From positions 1 through 64,000 of the IMG/VR virus record IMGVR_UViG_3300008107_000019: a stretch of 64,000 bases of DNA; one strand, written 5' to 3'. The notes under the pieces were generated by a model. The model was not told the origin of the DNA. It worked only from the letters and a program-made list of their open reading frames with translations, and did no database searches. Shown piece by piece: positions 17,101-28,900 of this stretch (its first letter is position 1; each line of letters starts with the position of its first letter). Position numbers and translations under genes: made by a program. The DNA is from a virus.

Positions 17101-20100
17101 AACAAAAACATTAAAACTTACTGGTCTTGGAGATGAAGGGTCAGCTCTTTCTGTAGTAGATGAAACTGGAAGTCAAGTTTACAGTCAATCACAGGTGCTT
17201 AGCGCAGTAGAATCTTTTAGAAAGAGAATCTTTAATTACAACATTAATCAAAGGGTAATGAAAGAACTTGAAGATGTTTCTCCAGGTCTATTTAGTTCTA
17301 CTTCCGGTGTAAGAGCTAGTCAAATAAATACGGTTCAAGACGTTAGGTCTGCAGTTAGATATCTAGCAGAAGAACAAGGTCAAGCATATGCTCAAATTAG
17401 AGGATCTGGAATGGATCCTCGTCAGCTTTCAAAGTCATTCTCTCGACTCCAGGGTTACATGGATGAAACTCAGTTTGATGTTGAAAGAGCTAGCTCAGAA
17501 GTATTTAGATACATAGCACAAAGAAACCAGATGCTAAGGCAAGCAATGCCAACTGCATCAAGAACAGTCAACGCAACTGATGACATCTTTACTCAGATTG
17601 AAAAGGTAACAAGACAACTTCAATCAGAAGGAAAGATAGGCATAGACGCAGCAGTAGAGGCTAGAGCTTTTGGTGTTGCAACACTTTTTAACTTTAGCGC
17701 ATTTAGTACTCACCAAGGTGCTCGCAGTATTACGCAAAATGCATCTAGTGCACTTAATAGAGTCGTATCAAGTGCAACTGAAAATGAATCAGTAAGAAAA
17801 CTATTTAGCGAGTTTACCAGAGGCAATACATCGATGGTTGGCACGACCATCAGACGACCTGCTTCTAGAATGTTGCCAGCTTTAAATAGAAAATTTGGAA
17901 CTGCACCATATGAAATAAATGATCTTTCAACAAATGTTCTTGGTAGCGGACAACAATACACAATGATACCAACTTTTGGTACTGTGTTTGCAAGAAATCC
18001 ATTAAGCGCAATAAAGAGCGCAGCTGGAATAGGGACATATAAAAATCCTGAAGCCTTTTCTACTGGATCAATTCCAACAGCTCATATTTTTGGAAGATTA
18101 AATAAATACTTTGGTACGTTTGGTCTACAGTTAGATCAGTCTAAATACGGTGGTCCAGTTGACCTTTACATGAGGGGAATGGTTGGCAAGAGGGTTCTTC
18201 CAATTACTGCAGCTGGCGCAACATTTATGGCCGTTGATCGCACAATAGGTGGCGCAGTAAATGAAAGAGATGAAAGAGGAGAAAGGGTTTATTCTCCATT
18301 CTTTACAACAAAATTAGCACGCGCTGCAGTCGAAGGTCAGTCTATAGGTGCGGGATTAGTTCCAGGTGGAATGTCCTATGAGGAAAAGAAAGATCAATTA
18401 TTAAATGGCGAAGTTGCAGTTAGACAAGGTAGATACTGGCCATTAGGAACTACGCCATTTAAAGGTGGCAAAGTACTTTATTATAGACCTTCGTACTACA
18501 GAAAACTAGCAGAAGGAACTGGTTTAACTTCTGATTCATATTCTTCTCCAGCTGAAAAATTAGCTTTTGGTTACGACTTCTCTCCATTAAGACCATTTGA
18601 TCCATATAGATTTGAAAGAGAAAATTACTACGATAGACCATATCCAGTAACTGGTGAATACTTTACTGGACCATTTGGTCCGGCAACTTCTTTGGCTAAC
18701 TTGACAGTAGGTAAAATACTTAAGCCACAAATGACAATGCATGAAAGCGAAGTTGCAGCAGGACTGGCTTCGTATGTTCCTGCTGGAGTATCTGGCGCAT
18801 ACAATGCTCAAGGTTTAATAGATTCTGGTAAAGCGTCTCCTGTTATGGGAGCAACAGGAAATATAGTTTCTTTAAATGCAGCCAGTGGTGGTTATTTTGG
18901 TGCTGGAAGTCAAATAGGAAGATACAACAATGCTCTATCGGCAAATGCTGGAGCAATGGCTACTGCAAGTAGGTCTGTAACAAATCAGATTGGTGGATAC
19001 AATAACCAATTATCTAATGCTGCTGCAGCTGGTCCAGGTACACCGCTATCTCCAATAACATACGGTCCTCCAAAGGTTCCTGGAATTATTCCTCCATCAA
19101 TAGTTCCTGCAGGGGCTCCAATATCAACTGGATCAATTCCGTTTCAAGCAAGTGAACTAGGATATAGATTACAAGAAACAGCTGGTATATATGGCTTTGC
19201 ATTTGGATCTTTAAGAGAAGGTCTTGGCTTTGGAAGTCAAGATATGTCACCTCAAGTTTCTGCTTTGCAGTCGGCATCAAAGGGTTATGGTTCAACTAGA
19301 GCTTTCTGGGATCTTAACTTAGGTGGTCTTGGTGACGTTCCAATGGCTGGAGAAGGTTCCCTTGGAAATATTGAAGTTTCTGAAATTGTAAGAAGATTCA
19401 TTCCAAAAGAAAGAACAGACATTAACTATGTTAACCCGATTAGAAATACAATGGGTCAGCAGTACCCATTCCTTCCTGGTTCAGATTACTTTATAAACTT
19501 TAAAACTGGTGATCCATTTACAAAGGTTCAAGAAGGAGAAATTAGATTACCTGGTGCAGGCTACGAAAGATTAAATACTTTATATGGAGATGAAACTGGA
19601 AGATATGGTCGAGTAAATCAACTTGATATATTGGCAGATGTTGCCCCTTATTCTAAAGAATTTAGATCGCTCAATAGAACTATAAAAATGGGCGATCTTT
19701 CTCCAGCAGAAAGAATAAAGGTTCAAGAAATTAGAGGTCAAGTAGAAGATACAACTACAAAATATGAATTTTCTGCCTATAAATATAAAGGCACTTCTGC
19801 TGAAGACTTAGGAATGAACCCAACAATTCATGCATTCAGTAGGGCCGGAGAATTCATAGCCCACAGAGACACTTTCTTTAATACAAAATTTCTAAATAGA
19901 AGAACTGCTACTGAAGACTGGGAAAGAAGAAATGTTTATGGAGCAACGTTCCCAGAATGGCAGAGGCCATATGAAAGCTTTATAGAGCCAATGGTCAATA
20001 AGGCTTCTCAAAGAGATCCACTTAGCGCCACAATTGCTATGGCAGCAGCTGGTTCATTCTTTGGAAGAACTGCTACAGCAAAAACAGTAGGTTCTCTTGT

Positions 20101-20842
20101 TGGAGGCATGGCAGGGTTTACGTCTTCGGTGAAGGGTAATATTCATGAATTAGTTACTGGTGAAAGACAAATGCCAAAGACTAGAGTAAAAGAACTTGCA
20201 CTAGAAGAATACATAGATATATTAGGATATGTAAAAAATACAAGTCTTGCCGCAGAAGCTAGAGCAAGAGGCGATGCAGCAGCAGCAGCAAGTTTTACTT
20301 CAGCAGCTAAGAGAACCATGTATGGAGCTGATATATATGGCGGATCTGTAGATAATCTTTCTTTAGCGATACCAAAAAGAAAACGTGAGCATTTTAAAGC
20401 AATGATCAACGCACCAGAAGAAGAAAGAGAAAGAATTCTCTCAACTGCTGGCAGACTTGAAAGAAGAATATATCAAGCTTCTTGGGGAATGAAGGTGGAA
20501 GAAAGACCAGATCTAGCCGAATACTTCTCTAGACATGAACTTCCGGATCAACACTGGGAAGGTTGGCATCCTAATACCAACTTAGAGCATGTAAAGATTA
20601 AAATGGGAGAACAGATGGGTCTAGAAATGTCCCAAATGGGTTACTATCCACAACAGATCAGAGAAGCAAATTTAACAAATCCTTCTTATCCTTCATTCTT
20701 TGAAAATAATTCCCCAGAAAATGTAGGCTCACAATTAAGAGCAATGATGTCAAGAATGGGAGTTTCTGGAAGCGTAAGGGAAAATAGAAATCCTTATGGT
20801 TCTAACTCAGTTAACTTAATGTCAGCCATTAACGTATTTTAA
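14147..20842 (+). CDS. tape measure protein candidate
   Basis: 2231 residues with a GGGAGGAT site. It directly follows the chaperones and is rich in Ala, Gly, Ser and Arg with long predicted helices, as in tape measures. Hydrophobic stretches occur at about residues 47-65 (start MMRFFASAG), 1370-1390 and 1959-1990 (IAMAAAGSFFG, SLVGGMAGF), suitable for membrane contact during DNA entry. At the roughly 0.15 nm per residue seen in other phages it would specify a tail above 300 nm, but part may not be extended. The middle has a Gly/Ala/Pro-rich linker (about 1560-1670). No peptidase or lysozyme motif was noticed. Confidence 0.6.
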   Translation: MFRDKGPIHNLGHGVSSRDMPSREGETETPSPNSGYVAKALDAHPMMRFFASAGTAMLVTTVASRLTKSGGLKLGQALQKSSDAAMGAGRTDALSTRAIRSITEIRKELDNLSALHRSIDGVDDPYLKAVYEVDGKLTTGYNPTLGRRKFFRPLSQDGARSSARGLTSESAEAWTMRDELQVRLIKAARRMPYELPALYVTQKAVTEPLFGQNQEKKRLNWYNPADVIADFVKQSTMNVATMVLPFEAVGAAGAAGRSSLTTLAGSMNDLRALSPIQRKAANAAIDMRSLLAEVGHDIADITNKALKVSSQTSGAFAAGVSEAKNAQPEFVQALRAARHGAKQAVQDMANADRSNRLKVMTARARGFFTGTTDEGIGVLDVVPSFRGTGVGIAAAKNQFKSLGVAHDVISGKLTREQALGRLTQKFGYSTDDAFTTALNENASRLKLRGLNATSADEVLTKAINAVQSQHSSKLTRLSQDFYRLGAGGPNSDRFKGSEFYQRSLEDEYKDQLSKHLVRAKGVDQKAADNFVSQIKINQLPSRREASEVTNRISLGRKKQFADAGEDTFFDDILERFKGIKGGKDFQAAIGSGNALKDSIEEVDKLFVSEEFRRSLHEKIASRWNQFRVGSMPEIASDVLKPAKQSYLDFIGPISESKQTFLQRKTAQTLGISLVQKDGRRITQSVLESKLTGQGFDPTDFSYMRDFLLNQRKLSTGFFGGGTNLLGLRPLLVDEGVERGLFKFMPEEQQASIRQLASTQATFDPVTGGLGAATQTMGRSAIGGVFQTRSGEILDFTKVTSMLTKAKDFIASDFRIPVVGFNPADLMGNRSLRDIRNSPVLQYVSSRSVQPFVPQTEVRPDFFILNRVKGTKGTLRSFTSDESGRLTTSKLSGLYRAAPSASTEIFSREARNAAGLAGERVDTLGGQAQRFARFKRIFDVDPEQPNSLFRLASRFRNRNSDIRNPRVLSDLLSSENNTISYKTAKGTKTLKLTGLGDEGSALSVVDETGSQVYSQSQVLSAVESFRKRIFNYNINQRVMKELEDVSPGLFSSTSGVRASQINTVQDVRSAVRYLAEEQGQAYAQIRGSGMDPRQLSKSFSRLQGYMDETQFDVERASSEVFRYIAQRNQMLRQAMPTASRTVNATDDIFTQIEKVTRQLQSEGKIGIDAAVEARAFGVATLFNFSAFSTHQGARSITQNASSALNRVVSSATENESVRKLFSEFTRGNTSMVGTTIRRPASRMLPALNRKFGTAPYEINDLSTNVLGSGQQYTMIPTFGTVFARNPLSAIKSAAGIGTYKNPEAFSTGSIPTAHIFGRLNKYFGTFGLQLDQSKYGGPVDLYMRGMVGKRVLPITAAGATFMAVDRTIGGAVNERDERGERVYSPFFTTKLARAAVEGQSIGAGLVPGGMSYEEKKDQLLNGEVAVRQGRYWPLGTTPFKGGKVLYYRPSYYRKLAEGTGLTSDSYSSPAEKLAFGYDFSPLRPFDPYRFERENYYDRPYPVTGEYFTGPFGPATSLANLTVGKILKPQMTMHESEVAAGLASYVPAGVSGAYNAQGLIDSGKASPVMGATGNIVSLNAASGGYFGAGSQIGRYNNALSANAGAMATASRSVTNQIGGYNNQLSNAAAAGPGTPLSPITYGPPKVPGIIPPSIVPAGAPISTGSIPFQASELGYRLQETAGIYGFAFGSLREGLGFGSQDMSPQVSALQSASKGYGSTRAFWDLNLGGLGDVPMAGEGSLGNIEVSEIVRRFIPKERTDINYVNPIRNTMGQQYPFLPGSDYFINFKTGDPFTKVQEGEIRLPGAGYERLNTLYGDETGRYGRVNQLDILADVAPYSKEFRSLNRTIKMGDLSPAERIKVQEIRGQVEDTTTKYEFSAYKYKGTSAEDLGMNPTIHAFSRAGEFIAHRDTFFNTKFLNRRTATEDWERRNVYGATFPEWQRPYESFIEPMVNKASQRDPLSATIAMAAAGSFFGRTATAKTVGSLVGGMAGFTSSVKGNIHELVTGERQMPKTRVKELALEEYIDILGYVKNTSLAAEARARGDAAAAASFTSAAKRTMYGADIYGGSVDNLSLAIPKRKREHFKAMINAPEEERERILSTAGRLERRIYQASWGMKVEERPDLAEYFSRHELPDQHWEGWHPNTNLEHVKIKMGEQMGLEMSQMGYYPQQIREANLTNPSYPSFFENNSPENVGSQLRAMMSRMGVSGSVRENRNPYGSNSVNLMSAINVF

Positions 20843-20853
20843 AGTGAAAAACT

Positions 20854-23800
20854 ATGCCAAGCATTAATCCAAACATAAGCCTGAGTGCTATACCGATAGA
20901 AACAAGAGTGCAGGCTGAAAGACGCCTCTTAAATAGGACTATGTATGGCCTTAATGACATTGTCAGAGTTGATGTTGAAGGCGAAAATATTGTATATAAA
21001 TTGAATACAACTGGAGAAACATTTACAGCTGCAAAAGATGCATTTGACGCTGCCAGTAAAACTGGAATGACAACCTTTGCTAGAATAACTGGAGACCTAG
21101 AAACCTCTTCTTATAACACAAGAGGCTTTGGTGGCTTAGAACAAAGGCTTAAAACAATAAGAGACACCTTAACTACTGATGCAGGACTAGCAAATAGACT
21201 TGGTATAGACGACCCAAATCTTATACGATTTGAAGTAGCAACATTCAAAACTGGAATAGGAAATAAACAATCTATAAAATCTATTGTTGATCAAGTTGGC
21301 GAAAACTTAGGAGTAATAGTTCCAGACGACTCGGCATTTAATTTGCTTAGAGTTTTTTCCGGCGATAGGGAATTTACAGTAGGCGAAATATCCAGACTAT
21401 TCAGCGCTACATCAGAAGGTCTTGGTGGAATTTTGTCTACACAGGATTTGATGAACGCACTCAAAGAAGGTCCAGACGAAGTTGCATCTATGTATTCTAA
21501 ATCTGGCAAGCGTGTTAGAGGTGCAATAGGTTTAAGAGATATATCTCTCGCTGGAGAAGATATGGGCAATATCCTTCAGCAAGTTAGCGGGACTACAAAG
21601 CTTGACAAAAGATCTGTAAGAATATTTAAGATTTCAGAAGATCTTATGCAGATGGCTGAATCATACATATCAACATTGGGTTCTGCTGAATATGGAGCAT
21701 TTGCCGGAAATGCAAGAGGAGCAAGATCCTACGCAGAAATACAAGTAATGGATGCATTCGGAGACACTGTAGAGGGTTTAGAAAAGAGAGCTTTCTATAA
21801 TAAAAGCGGAGCAATGGATCAGGTGATAGGGGCTTTAAAAAGCGTTGGTGTTCTAGACGACAATGGTAATGTATTAAAGCAAATGAGTGGCCTAAATGCA
21901 GATGATATTAAGTTACTTGAAGGAAAATTTAAAGCTGGATTTGATGGAACATCTGTAATAAATTCTAGAATGTTTAATGCAATGAGAGCTCAAGTTGAGA
22001 ATGAATTAAACACTTTAATGACTTTGCCAGTAGATCAAAGATCTCAACCATTTGTTGCAAGTAGAATTTCTGAGTTAAAATCTCAGCTAGATAATCTTAA
22101 AGGAAGTAGTTTTCAAGCTATAACTTCTAGAATATTTATGAATGTAGAAGGAGATGACGGAAAAACGCTTCCAAGAATGATTAAAGCTGTAGTTGATCAA
22201 GCTGGCTTTGCAAAAGAATTAGATAAGTATTCAATACTTACAACAGACGTTGCTCTTAAAAAAGAAACAGCCATTATGGGTACTGATGAATCTATTAACC
22301 TTGTTTTGCAAGGAGATGTTAGTTCAAGGGTTTATTATGACCCACTTGCTCCCGCATTTCATTATGATATGTTCTCTGATCCGACATATATAAAAGCAAA
22401 TGAACGTAGACAAAATAGAATCATAACTTCATTAAATCATGCTATTGAAACTGGTGAGATTAGGGCAAATCTTAGAAGGCAAATATATCAAGCCAGTGCA
22501 GATTTATATAGATTTAAAGATGGAGTATATCAGCCAGCTCTTGAAGATACGTTTAGAGTTTCTTTGGATACAGAATCTTCGTTCTTTGCTGGAAGGTCTG
22601 AAAAAGCAGCGAGACTTGGAGAGGGTCTTAGGGAAATAAATCTATTTGGTCGTAATGAACCAATAAAGGCACTGACCTTTCAGATTCAAGGTCACAAGAT
22701 GTTGTTTGCCGGAGACGCAGCAAGCATGTTTAAGCATTCTCTTGGTGGTTTCGACTTGGACGACAAAGGCATCGTCATGCCAAGAATATTTAAGGATGCA
22801 AGTGGAAATGATAGATTGGGAACTTTTATATTTCGTCAACCAACTGGTCCTGGAGAATTTATATTTGGAAAAGCAGACTTAAGAAATAGTGACACAATTA
22901 AATTGTTCTTAGCAAACAATGATGCGCTGATGGAAGAGTTTGAAAGTGTAATGCCCAGAAATGCAAATAATCAACTTGTAAGTTCAATATACGAAAGTAT
23001 AACTGCAACAGGTAAAAGAAAACAAGAATTAGATAGATTTCTTTATCAACAAAGTTCTGATGACATAGAGGATTTTATCGTTGCTCTTATGAAAAAAGCA
23101 GAAACGTCTGGAACTTATAAAGCTCAAAGAGTTGATCTAAGTCATTCTTTTTTTAGACAATTAGAAGGAAAAGAGTTTTCTTCTCCACTAGCTCTTACAA
23201 GAGAAAATATTAAGGCAGCAGCAGCAGCTGGATTAGGTGAAGAAAAATATTTGGTTCAGCAATATAACTATGGAAATATGTTAAGAGTTTTCGCTACAGA
23301 AGGTTCTTTTAAATATAGTGACCAAATACATGAAGGGCTCAGAGCTTATACTACTGACGCTGAGTTTGAGTCTTTAAACGCAATGCGAACAGCAGGTGAA
23401 GATACTTTGTATGGACAAAGAATCGCTGAGATTATGCGTAATGCAACTGCAGAAAATAGAGCTGGTATATCTTCTTTATTTGATGAAGATTTAGCTAGAA
23501 AAAGCAGAGCTGCAATCACTAAAAACGACACTATCGGTCAATATATTAACAGGTTAACTGTAGCAGCTGCTGGAGCAGATCAACAAGAAGCAATATTATC
23601 TAGACTTGAAGGAAAGGTTAGTGATGATATTCTTTCTTCTTTAAGAAATAAGCGTATTGCTACCTTTGCTCCTTCAGACGTGGTCGACTTAATTGTCAAC
23701 CTAAACGAAGGTATCGGAGTTGAAGGGGTAGAAAACCTTGAAAAACTTTACGGTGGAGCAATAGATAAAGAATCAGCAGCAAAAGCAATCATGAAAATAA

Positions 23801-25483
23801 CTGGAATCCAAGAAGAAGCGGGTGTTTCAGTTGTGGAAGCAGCTGGAAGACAAATGATAGATTCTAAGTTTGAACTATTAGGTAGACTGAGAGCACTTTC
23901 AATGCAGAACTTAATAGATCAAGATGACTATAAAGATATGCTAGCTGGAATTGATAATGCCATTATAGATGCAAGACTAAAACGGAGATGACGTTACACG
24001 AGGATTAAAAGCTTATCAATTTGGATTTGATGACACGGCTCAGTCTGGAGCAATTTCAGAGGACATGGCAAAATATTCTCAATCAATAAAAGACGCATTT
24101 AGCGGTGGAAACGAAAGCGGAATAAAAGAAAGAGTTAAAGAACTTCTTGGATTAGATGCAGAAAGTCCATTCGCACATGCTTCAAAAAGCCTTCAGCTTG
24201 GACAACAAGCAAAAGACGCAATGGACGCCGTAGACAATGCTATATTTAAATTAAATCAAGTAGCATATTCTGGTGAAATTGTAAACTCTAGACAATCTTC
24301 CGTTTTAGCATCAAATATTCTGCAAGAAGCAGAATCCATGATGCAGAGAAACTCAACATTATTAAATCTAGCAAAAGATAGCGGAGACGATGTAACTAGT
24401 GAATTCTTTAAGTATCAAGCTCCAAAATTAAGAGGAGAGCTTGTCGATAAAGTTAGATCAATGATTTATGAAGCAGCTGGTGGGCAGGAGGAGTCTAGTG
24501 TTAGACAAATATTAGACGCAATGGAAACTCAAATGTCTGGAAGATATAGAGGTTTGCGCAGAGAGCTCACATCAACACCTGGGTTTTTAGATGAAAATAC
24601 TTTAGCAGACATGTTTAATGCTAGAAGGTCAGAAAGAGCAGTTTCATTCCTTCAAAGACAAGATGGCATATCTGGTTTAACTGATCAGTATGAAGAAATG
24701 GTGCAAGCCATGAAGACAATGTCTATTGAAGAAAGAAGAGAAATACTAGCTATATCTCAGGATATGATTGGTAAGTCAACAAGAGGTGTAGCTGCAGTTG
24801 ACGAAGACCAGTTTAGAATAGCAGCTGCTCTTCTTGTGGGTCCAGAAAAAACAATAGAATCCCTGCAACTTGACGAAGCAACAGAAAAAGCAGTTAGACA
24901 AATGAGACTACTGCAGCAAGCTAGAAGTACGATAACTGAATTGGGAATGGACGAGATACTCTCATTTGGAGGTAGGGCATCTGCTTCTAATTTTGCACCG
25001 GGAGCTATTGATTTAACTGATGAAGAACGAGGAAATCTATTTAGAGGCTTAGATGGAACAGTTGCTGGAGAAACGCAAAGACCATCTGAAACAGCTTATA
25101 AGAGAATAGGTAAAGAATTCTTTGATAAACCAATAGTTAAAAAATCAGCCTATGCAATTGCTGGCTTAGTAGCTGCAAGCTTTATTTATTCAGGAGCAAA
25201 AGATAGATCCCAATCTGATATGTCTGGGCCACCACTTCTTCCTGGCGGATCTGCTTATGAAGCAATGTCTCAAAGGCAACCACAAATTCCTGAAGGATCT
25301 ATTTTTTCAGGTTATGATCAAGGCGTAAGTTATACTGTAAATATAGAGGGCTCTAGAGAGCAAGCCGAATCTTTTTCAAATTCTATAGGATCTGTTGCAA
25401 GAGGGCCCGTGAACAGTACTATGTATAGAGGACTGCCACAATTAGGCAAAGATCCTTATTCCCAAATCGCCAGTTCTTATTAG
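20854..25483 (+). CDS. second long tail-internal protein, read through a +1 shift at a CGG codon
   Basis: The zero frame runs 1043 codons from 20854 and meets CGG at 23983, stopping at TGA 23989-23991. Skipping the C continues as GDDVTRGLKAYQFGFDD without a stop to 25483, giving 1542 residues. The protein is helical, Ala/Ser/Arg-rich and resembles the upstream tape-measure candidate in composition. Near the C-terminus is one hydrophobic segment (SAYAIAGLVAASFIYSG), then a polar tail. It could be a second tape-measure module or a protein ejected with DNA. Without the shift, a 1045-residue product lacking the membrane segment would be made. Confidence 0.65.
23983..23986 (+). other. +1 recoding site 1: AAA-CGG-A read as AAA-GGA
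   Basis: In-frame CGG at codon 1044. The zero frame ends two codons later (AGA TGA); the +1 frame from GGA at 23984 stays open for 499 codons. The +1 frame is closed just upstream (TAA at 23978-23980), so the change must occur at or very near CGG. No C homopolymer is present. Confidence 0.8.
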
Positions 25484-25494
25484 GTTGATTATTT

Positions 25495-25959
25495 ATGATT
25501 CTAGGTGCTGACAAGCAGAACAAAAACCTTAGAGCTGCATCTACTATTAAAGTTGACTCTACGGCAAAAACAAGGACAGCAAACCATTATTCTGCGTCTG
25601 TATCCAGCTCTAAAACAACCAGCAATTCTACTTCAGCCAGGACTCAACAGACTATAAATCATCAGTCTAGATCTAAGATAAATGACGGAACTCCAGATCC
25701 AATAAGAGGATCAATGGAAGGTTTGGACAATGGCAAGTCTACTCACATCCAGATGGACAACAGAGGATATGACGCAAAATCACTACAGACCGCAAGGTAC
25801 AAAGATAAAAATAAAGTTTTAAATCCAGTGCAAGGAAGTTCACTTTCCTTTACAAATCTTCAAAATAAGAGTATAATGAATAACTACAGCGGAATAACCA
25901 TGAGTGGATCTTCCAGTGACAGAATGTCAAAAAACTTAAGATTAAACAGAATGTTTTGA
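25495..25959 (+). CDS. Ser/Thr/Asn-rich, probably disordered tail protein
   Basis: 154 residues. Composition is dominated by Ser, Thr, Asn, Gln and basic residues, with no hydrophobic core, membrane segment or motif (SVSSSKTTSNSTSARTQQT is typical). It lies between the long tail-internal protein and the giant hub gene, six bases before the latter. A flexible linker or assembly factor of the tail tip is possible. I do not recognise it. Confidence 0.5.
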   Translation: MILGADKQNKNLRAASTIKVDSTAKTRTANHYSASVSSSKTTSNSTSARTQQTINHQSRSKINDGTPDPIRGSMEGLDNGKSTHIQMDNRGYDAKSLQTARYKDKNKVLNPVQGSSLSFTNLQNKSIMNNYSGITMSGSSSDRMSKNLRLNRMF

Positions 25960-25965
25960 TAAATT

Positions 25966-28900
25966 ATGGCTAAAGTAGAAATAGAAAAGTATCTTACTGC
26001 ATACCTTGCAGACATATCTGTAGAAGAATACAATAAGGCAGTTTCCGAAGTTCAGTCCGCTATAACACAAGGTGTAGCTGCATATGCAGAGCTAAAACAA
26101 AAAGTTCAATCTGACTCCAATAAAATATTTGCTAGAAATTTTAACACAAAAGTTGCCAGCCAATTTTCTGAAGAAAGTGGAGGCAACCTTGGCCTTCATA
26201 ACTATTGGTATATTAATTTAGGAAGCATAGAGAGAGGTTATTCCTCAAATTACCGGAGGTGGAAGAGGTGGTGAGGACGGTAGGGGAAATCATGTATTTG
26301 GAAAACCAAATACCCCATCTCAAGCTACTCAGGATTATGTTAAAAACACAATCTGGCCAAAAGTAAAAAAGGTATTAGACGTATCAAATAAATATACTGG
26401 TTTTGGCACAAACAAAGCTATTATGGATATTTATGATTTAGATGTTTTTTATAATAATTTAGCATCTAATGGTAGATACAACTATTATGACTATAACAAT
26501 ATAGATCCAGCAGCACTTCTTGCTGGTGGCACATATCTGTGGCAAATTATTTTTGAAACATCTTCTGATGAATTAGGCGCTGGTGCCGGTCAATATATAA
26601 AGTCTTTAAAAAAGATAAAAGTATATGGACTAAATGACTATTATGGTGGCAGTGATATACTTGGCAATACCTTAGCTGGTCTTATAGCTACATTAAAAGG
26701 TATTAAAAATAAACTAGATAATTTCGATCCAGTTAATCACAAGTTTAAAACGACTTACGCAGAAGATTTAATAGGTGATGTTCAATCAGAAATTACCCTT
26801 GGTAATCAACTCGACGCTCTGCTAGCTAAATATCAAATTGGTTTTAATCTTGAGTATGAGCTTTCTGTTAAATACGGTCAAGCTTTTTCTGATAATATGT
26901 CAAAATATCAAGCATCTTTCTTTAGAGTTATGGCACCAAACGACATGCTTGTCGATAAAGATCAAAAATATATCAAGGGTGTTTGGGATAGAATAAAAAC
27001 AAGTGGATTAATAGACTTAGCCTTAAGCGCAAGTGCAATTGGTGAGTTCGCCAAAAAAAGATTCAGCGCAGGAAATAATTTACTTGATCCTCAATTAGGT
27101 AGTGCGCAAGTCGCTTTGGATCCAGTAAGAGATACAATATGGCTTAATGATTTAACTATTGTTATTCAAAATCTATCAAGAGATCCATTGACTCTTGCCA
27201 TAGTACAGTCTTATTTTCCTAATCTTGCAACCTTATTCTTTAACGCTTCTGCTGCAGCTGCTGATTATTCTGGCGGAAGCGAAGATGATCCAATTAATAA
27301 TATTGATGAGTTGGCAAAATCTCTTCTTAGATCTTTTGGTACAGATAAAGATGGAAACCCAATATTTAAACCAGCTTGGGAGTTAATTAACACTGGACAA
27401 AGAATTAAAAAAGCTTTAGAGGATTTTCCGTTTAGAGAAAATATTCCACCAAAAACTCCCGACATATTCCACTTTAGACTTGGTGCAGCAAACTTCTATG
27501 TTCCACCAATTTCAATTAATGTTAGTTCTCAGTTTAAAACAGGAAGTTTAACATCTGGCGCAATTAGACAGAAGAATAGTCCTAAGTTTAACGCTGGATA
27601 TAAAGAAACTTCAATAAGCGTTAAATTATTTTTTCCAAACTATGAAGAAATTTGGGGTTTATCAATTGATGGAATTAAAGATGTTACGCTGAATAAGGAC
27701 TTTAAGATAGACTTTAAAGAAGCAGGGAATGAAGAAAAGATAGATAAATTTTTATCTTCACTTAGAGGACTAGTTGCAGCATTCAAATATGCTCCTATTC
27801 TTCCTGTAAAGAATCATTACCTAAATGCCGTACACGGAATTTCTGGAGTCGCTTTGTCATCAATGAGCATCTCCACAATTCCAAACTACCCATTTGCTTT
27901 AGTGGTGGACTTAGAGCTTCTGAACTTTAATCATAAGCCGTTCTTGCCAATGATTAAAGACTTTAACCAAGCTGTTCATTGGGGTAAGTTTAGGCACTAC
28001 ATGGGCAAAGCAGCTGGACAACTGCATGGCTACATTAATGAGTCTTTCTTGCTCCCTAAACCAGAAGATGCAGAAGAACCAAGCGCTAATCTAAATAGAA
28101 TAACATCTCCTACTCCTTACGATACAAGGCCTAATTTAACCACTTTAAATAACAGTGTTGACTCTCAATCTGCACAAGTCGAACCAGATTTAATAACCGA
28201 TCCTTATAAGAATGATGTCTTTACTACAAATGTAATTAAAGAATATAGAAATGGAAATAATATTTCTATATTTATTCCAGAGAGAATACAGACAAAACTT
28301 TTTACTCCTGATTCATCATCTTTTAGATCAGATGAAGAAAAGCTTTTAGATGACACCGGTCAGTCCATGTGGGACTCTTTGTTGAAGAAAATTGGCATTG
28401 ACGTAAATCAATCTGCTGGTTATTATAGGTCTTTAAATTCAGTTGTTCAAACTTCAATAGAAGGTTCTGTAAGCCCTTCTGCAAGAAGAGTTGTTCTTGA
28501 GAGTATAGAGTTACTTGTTGCTGGACTTGGAAAAGGTTCATACAATGAAGAGGACGGAACTAACACATACAATGAGAAAGTTTATGACTACTTTGCAAAG
28601 GCATTCGTTGCTGAGAATAAATCTAAACTAACTCAACAAGAAATTGATTATGTTCTAAATAGTCCTAATGAAACGCCATCTCAGGAATATGTAACTAGAG
28701 CTGAAACCTTTAAATATAAAGGTAAAGACCTAGTAAGAAGCAGTCAAACTGATGAAGAAATAAATTATAGTCTTCAAGATGTTAGAAATCTTTTTAAAGA
28801 AGCATCAAAAGATACCGTGAGTGCTCTTAATCAGCTAGCTAATGATGAAGCAGATAGAAAAGCAAATACGACTGGTAAGTCTAGAGAAGACTTCATAAAA

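Noticed and set aside
18780-19130. CRISPR-like or tandem DNA repeats in the Gly/Ala/Pro-rich part of the tape-measure gene
   Set aside because: The similarity is compositional; no regular repeat unit or spacing is present.
26423-26425. Separate start of the giant hub gene at the ATG at 26423
   Set aside because: No ribosome-binding site is present, and the +1 frame is already open from 26255 with protein-like sequence continuous with the upstream 96 codons.
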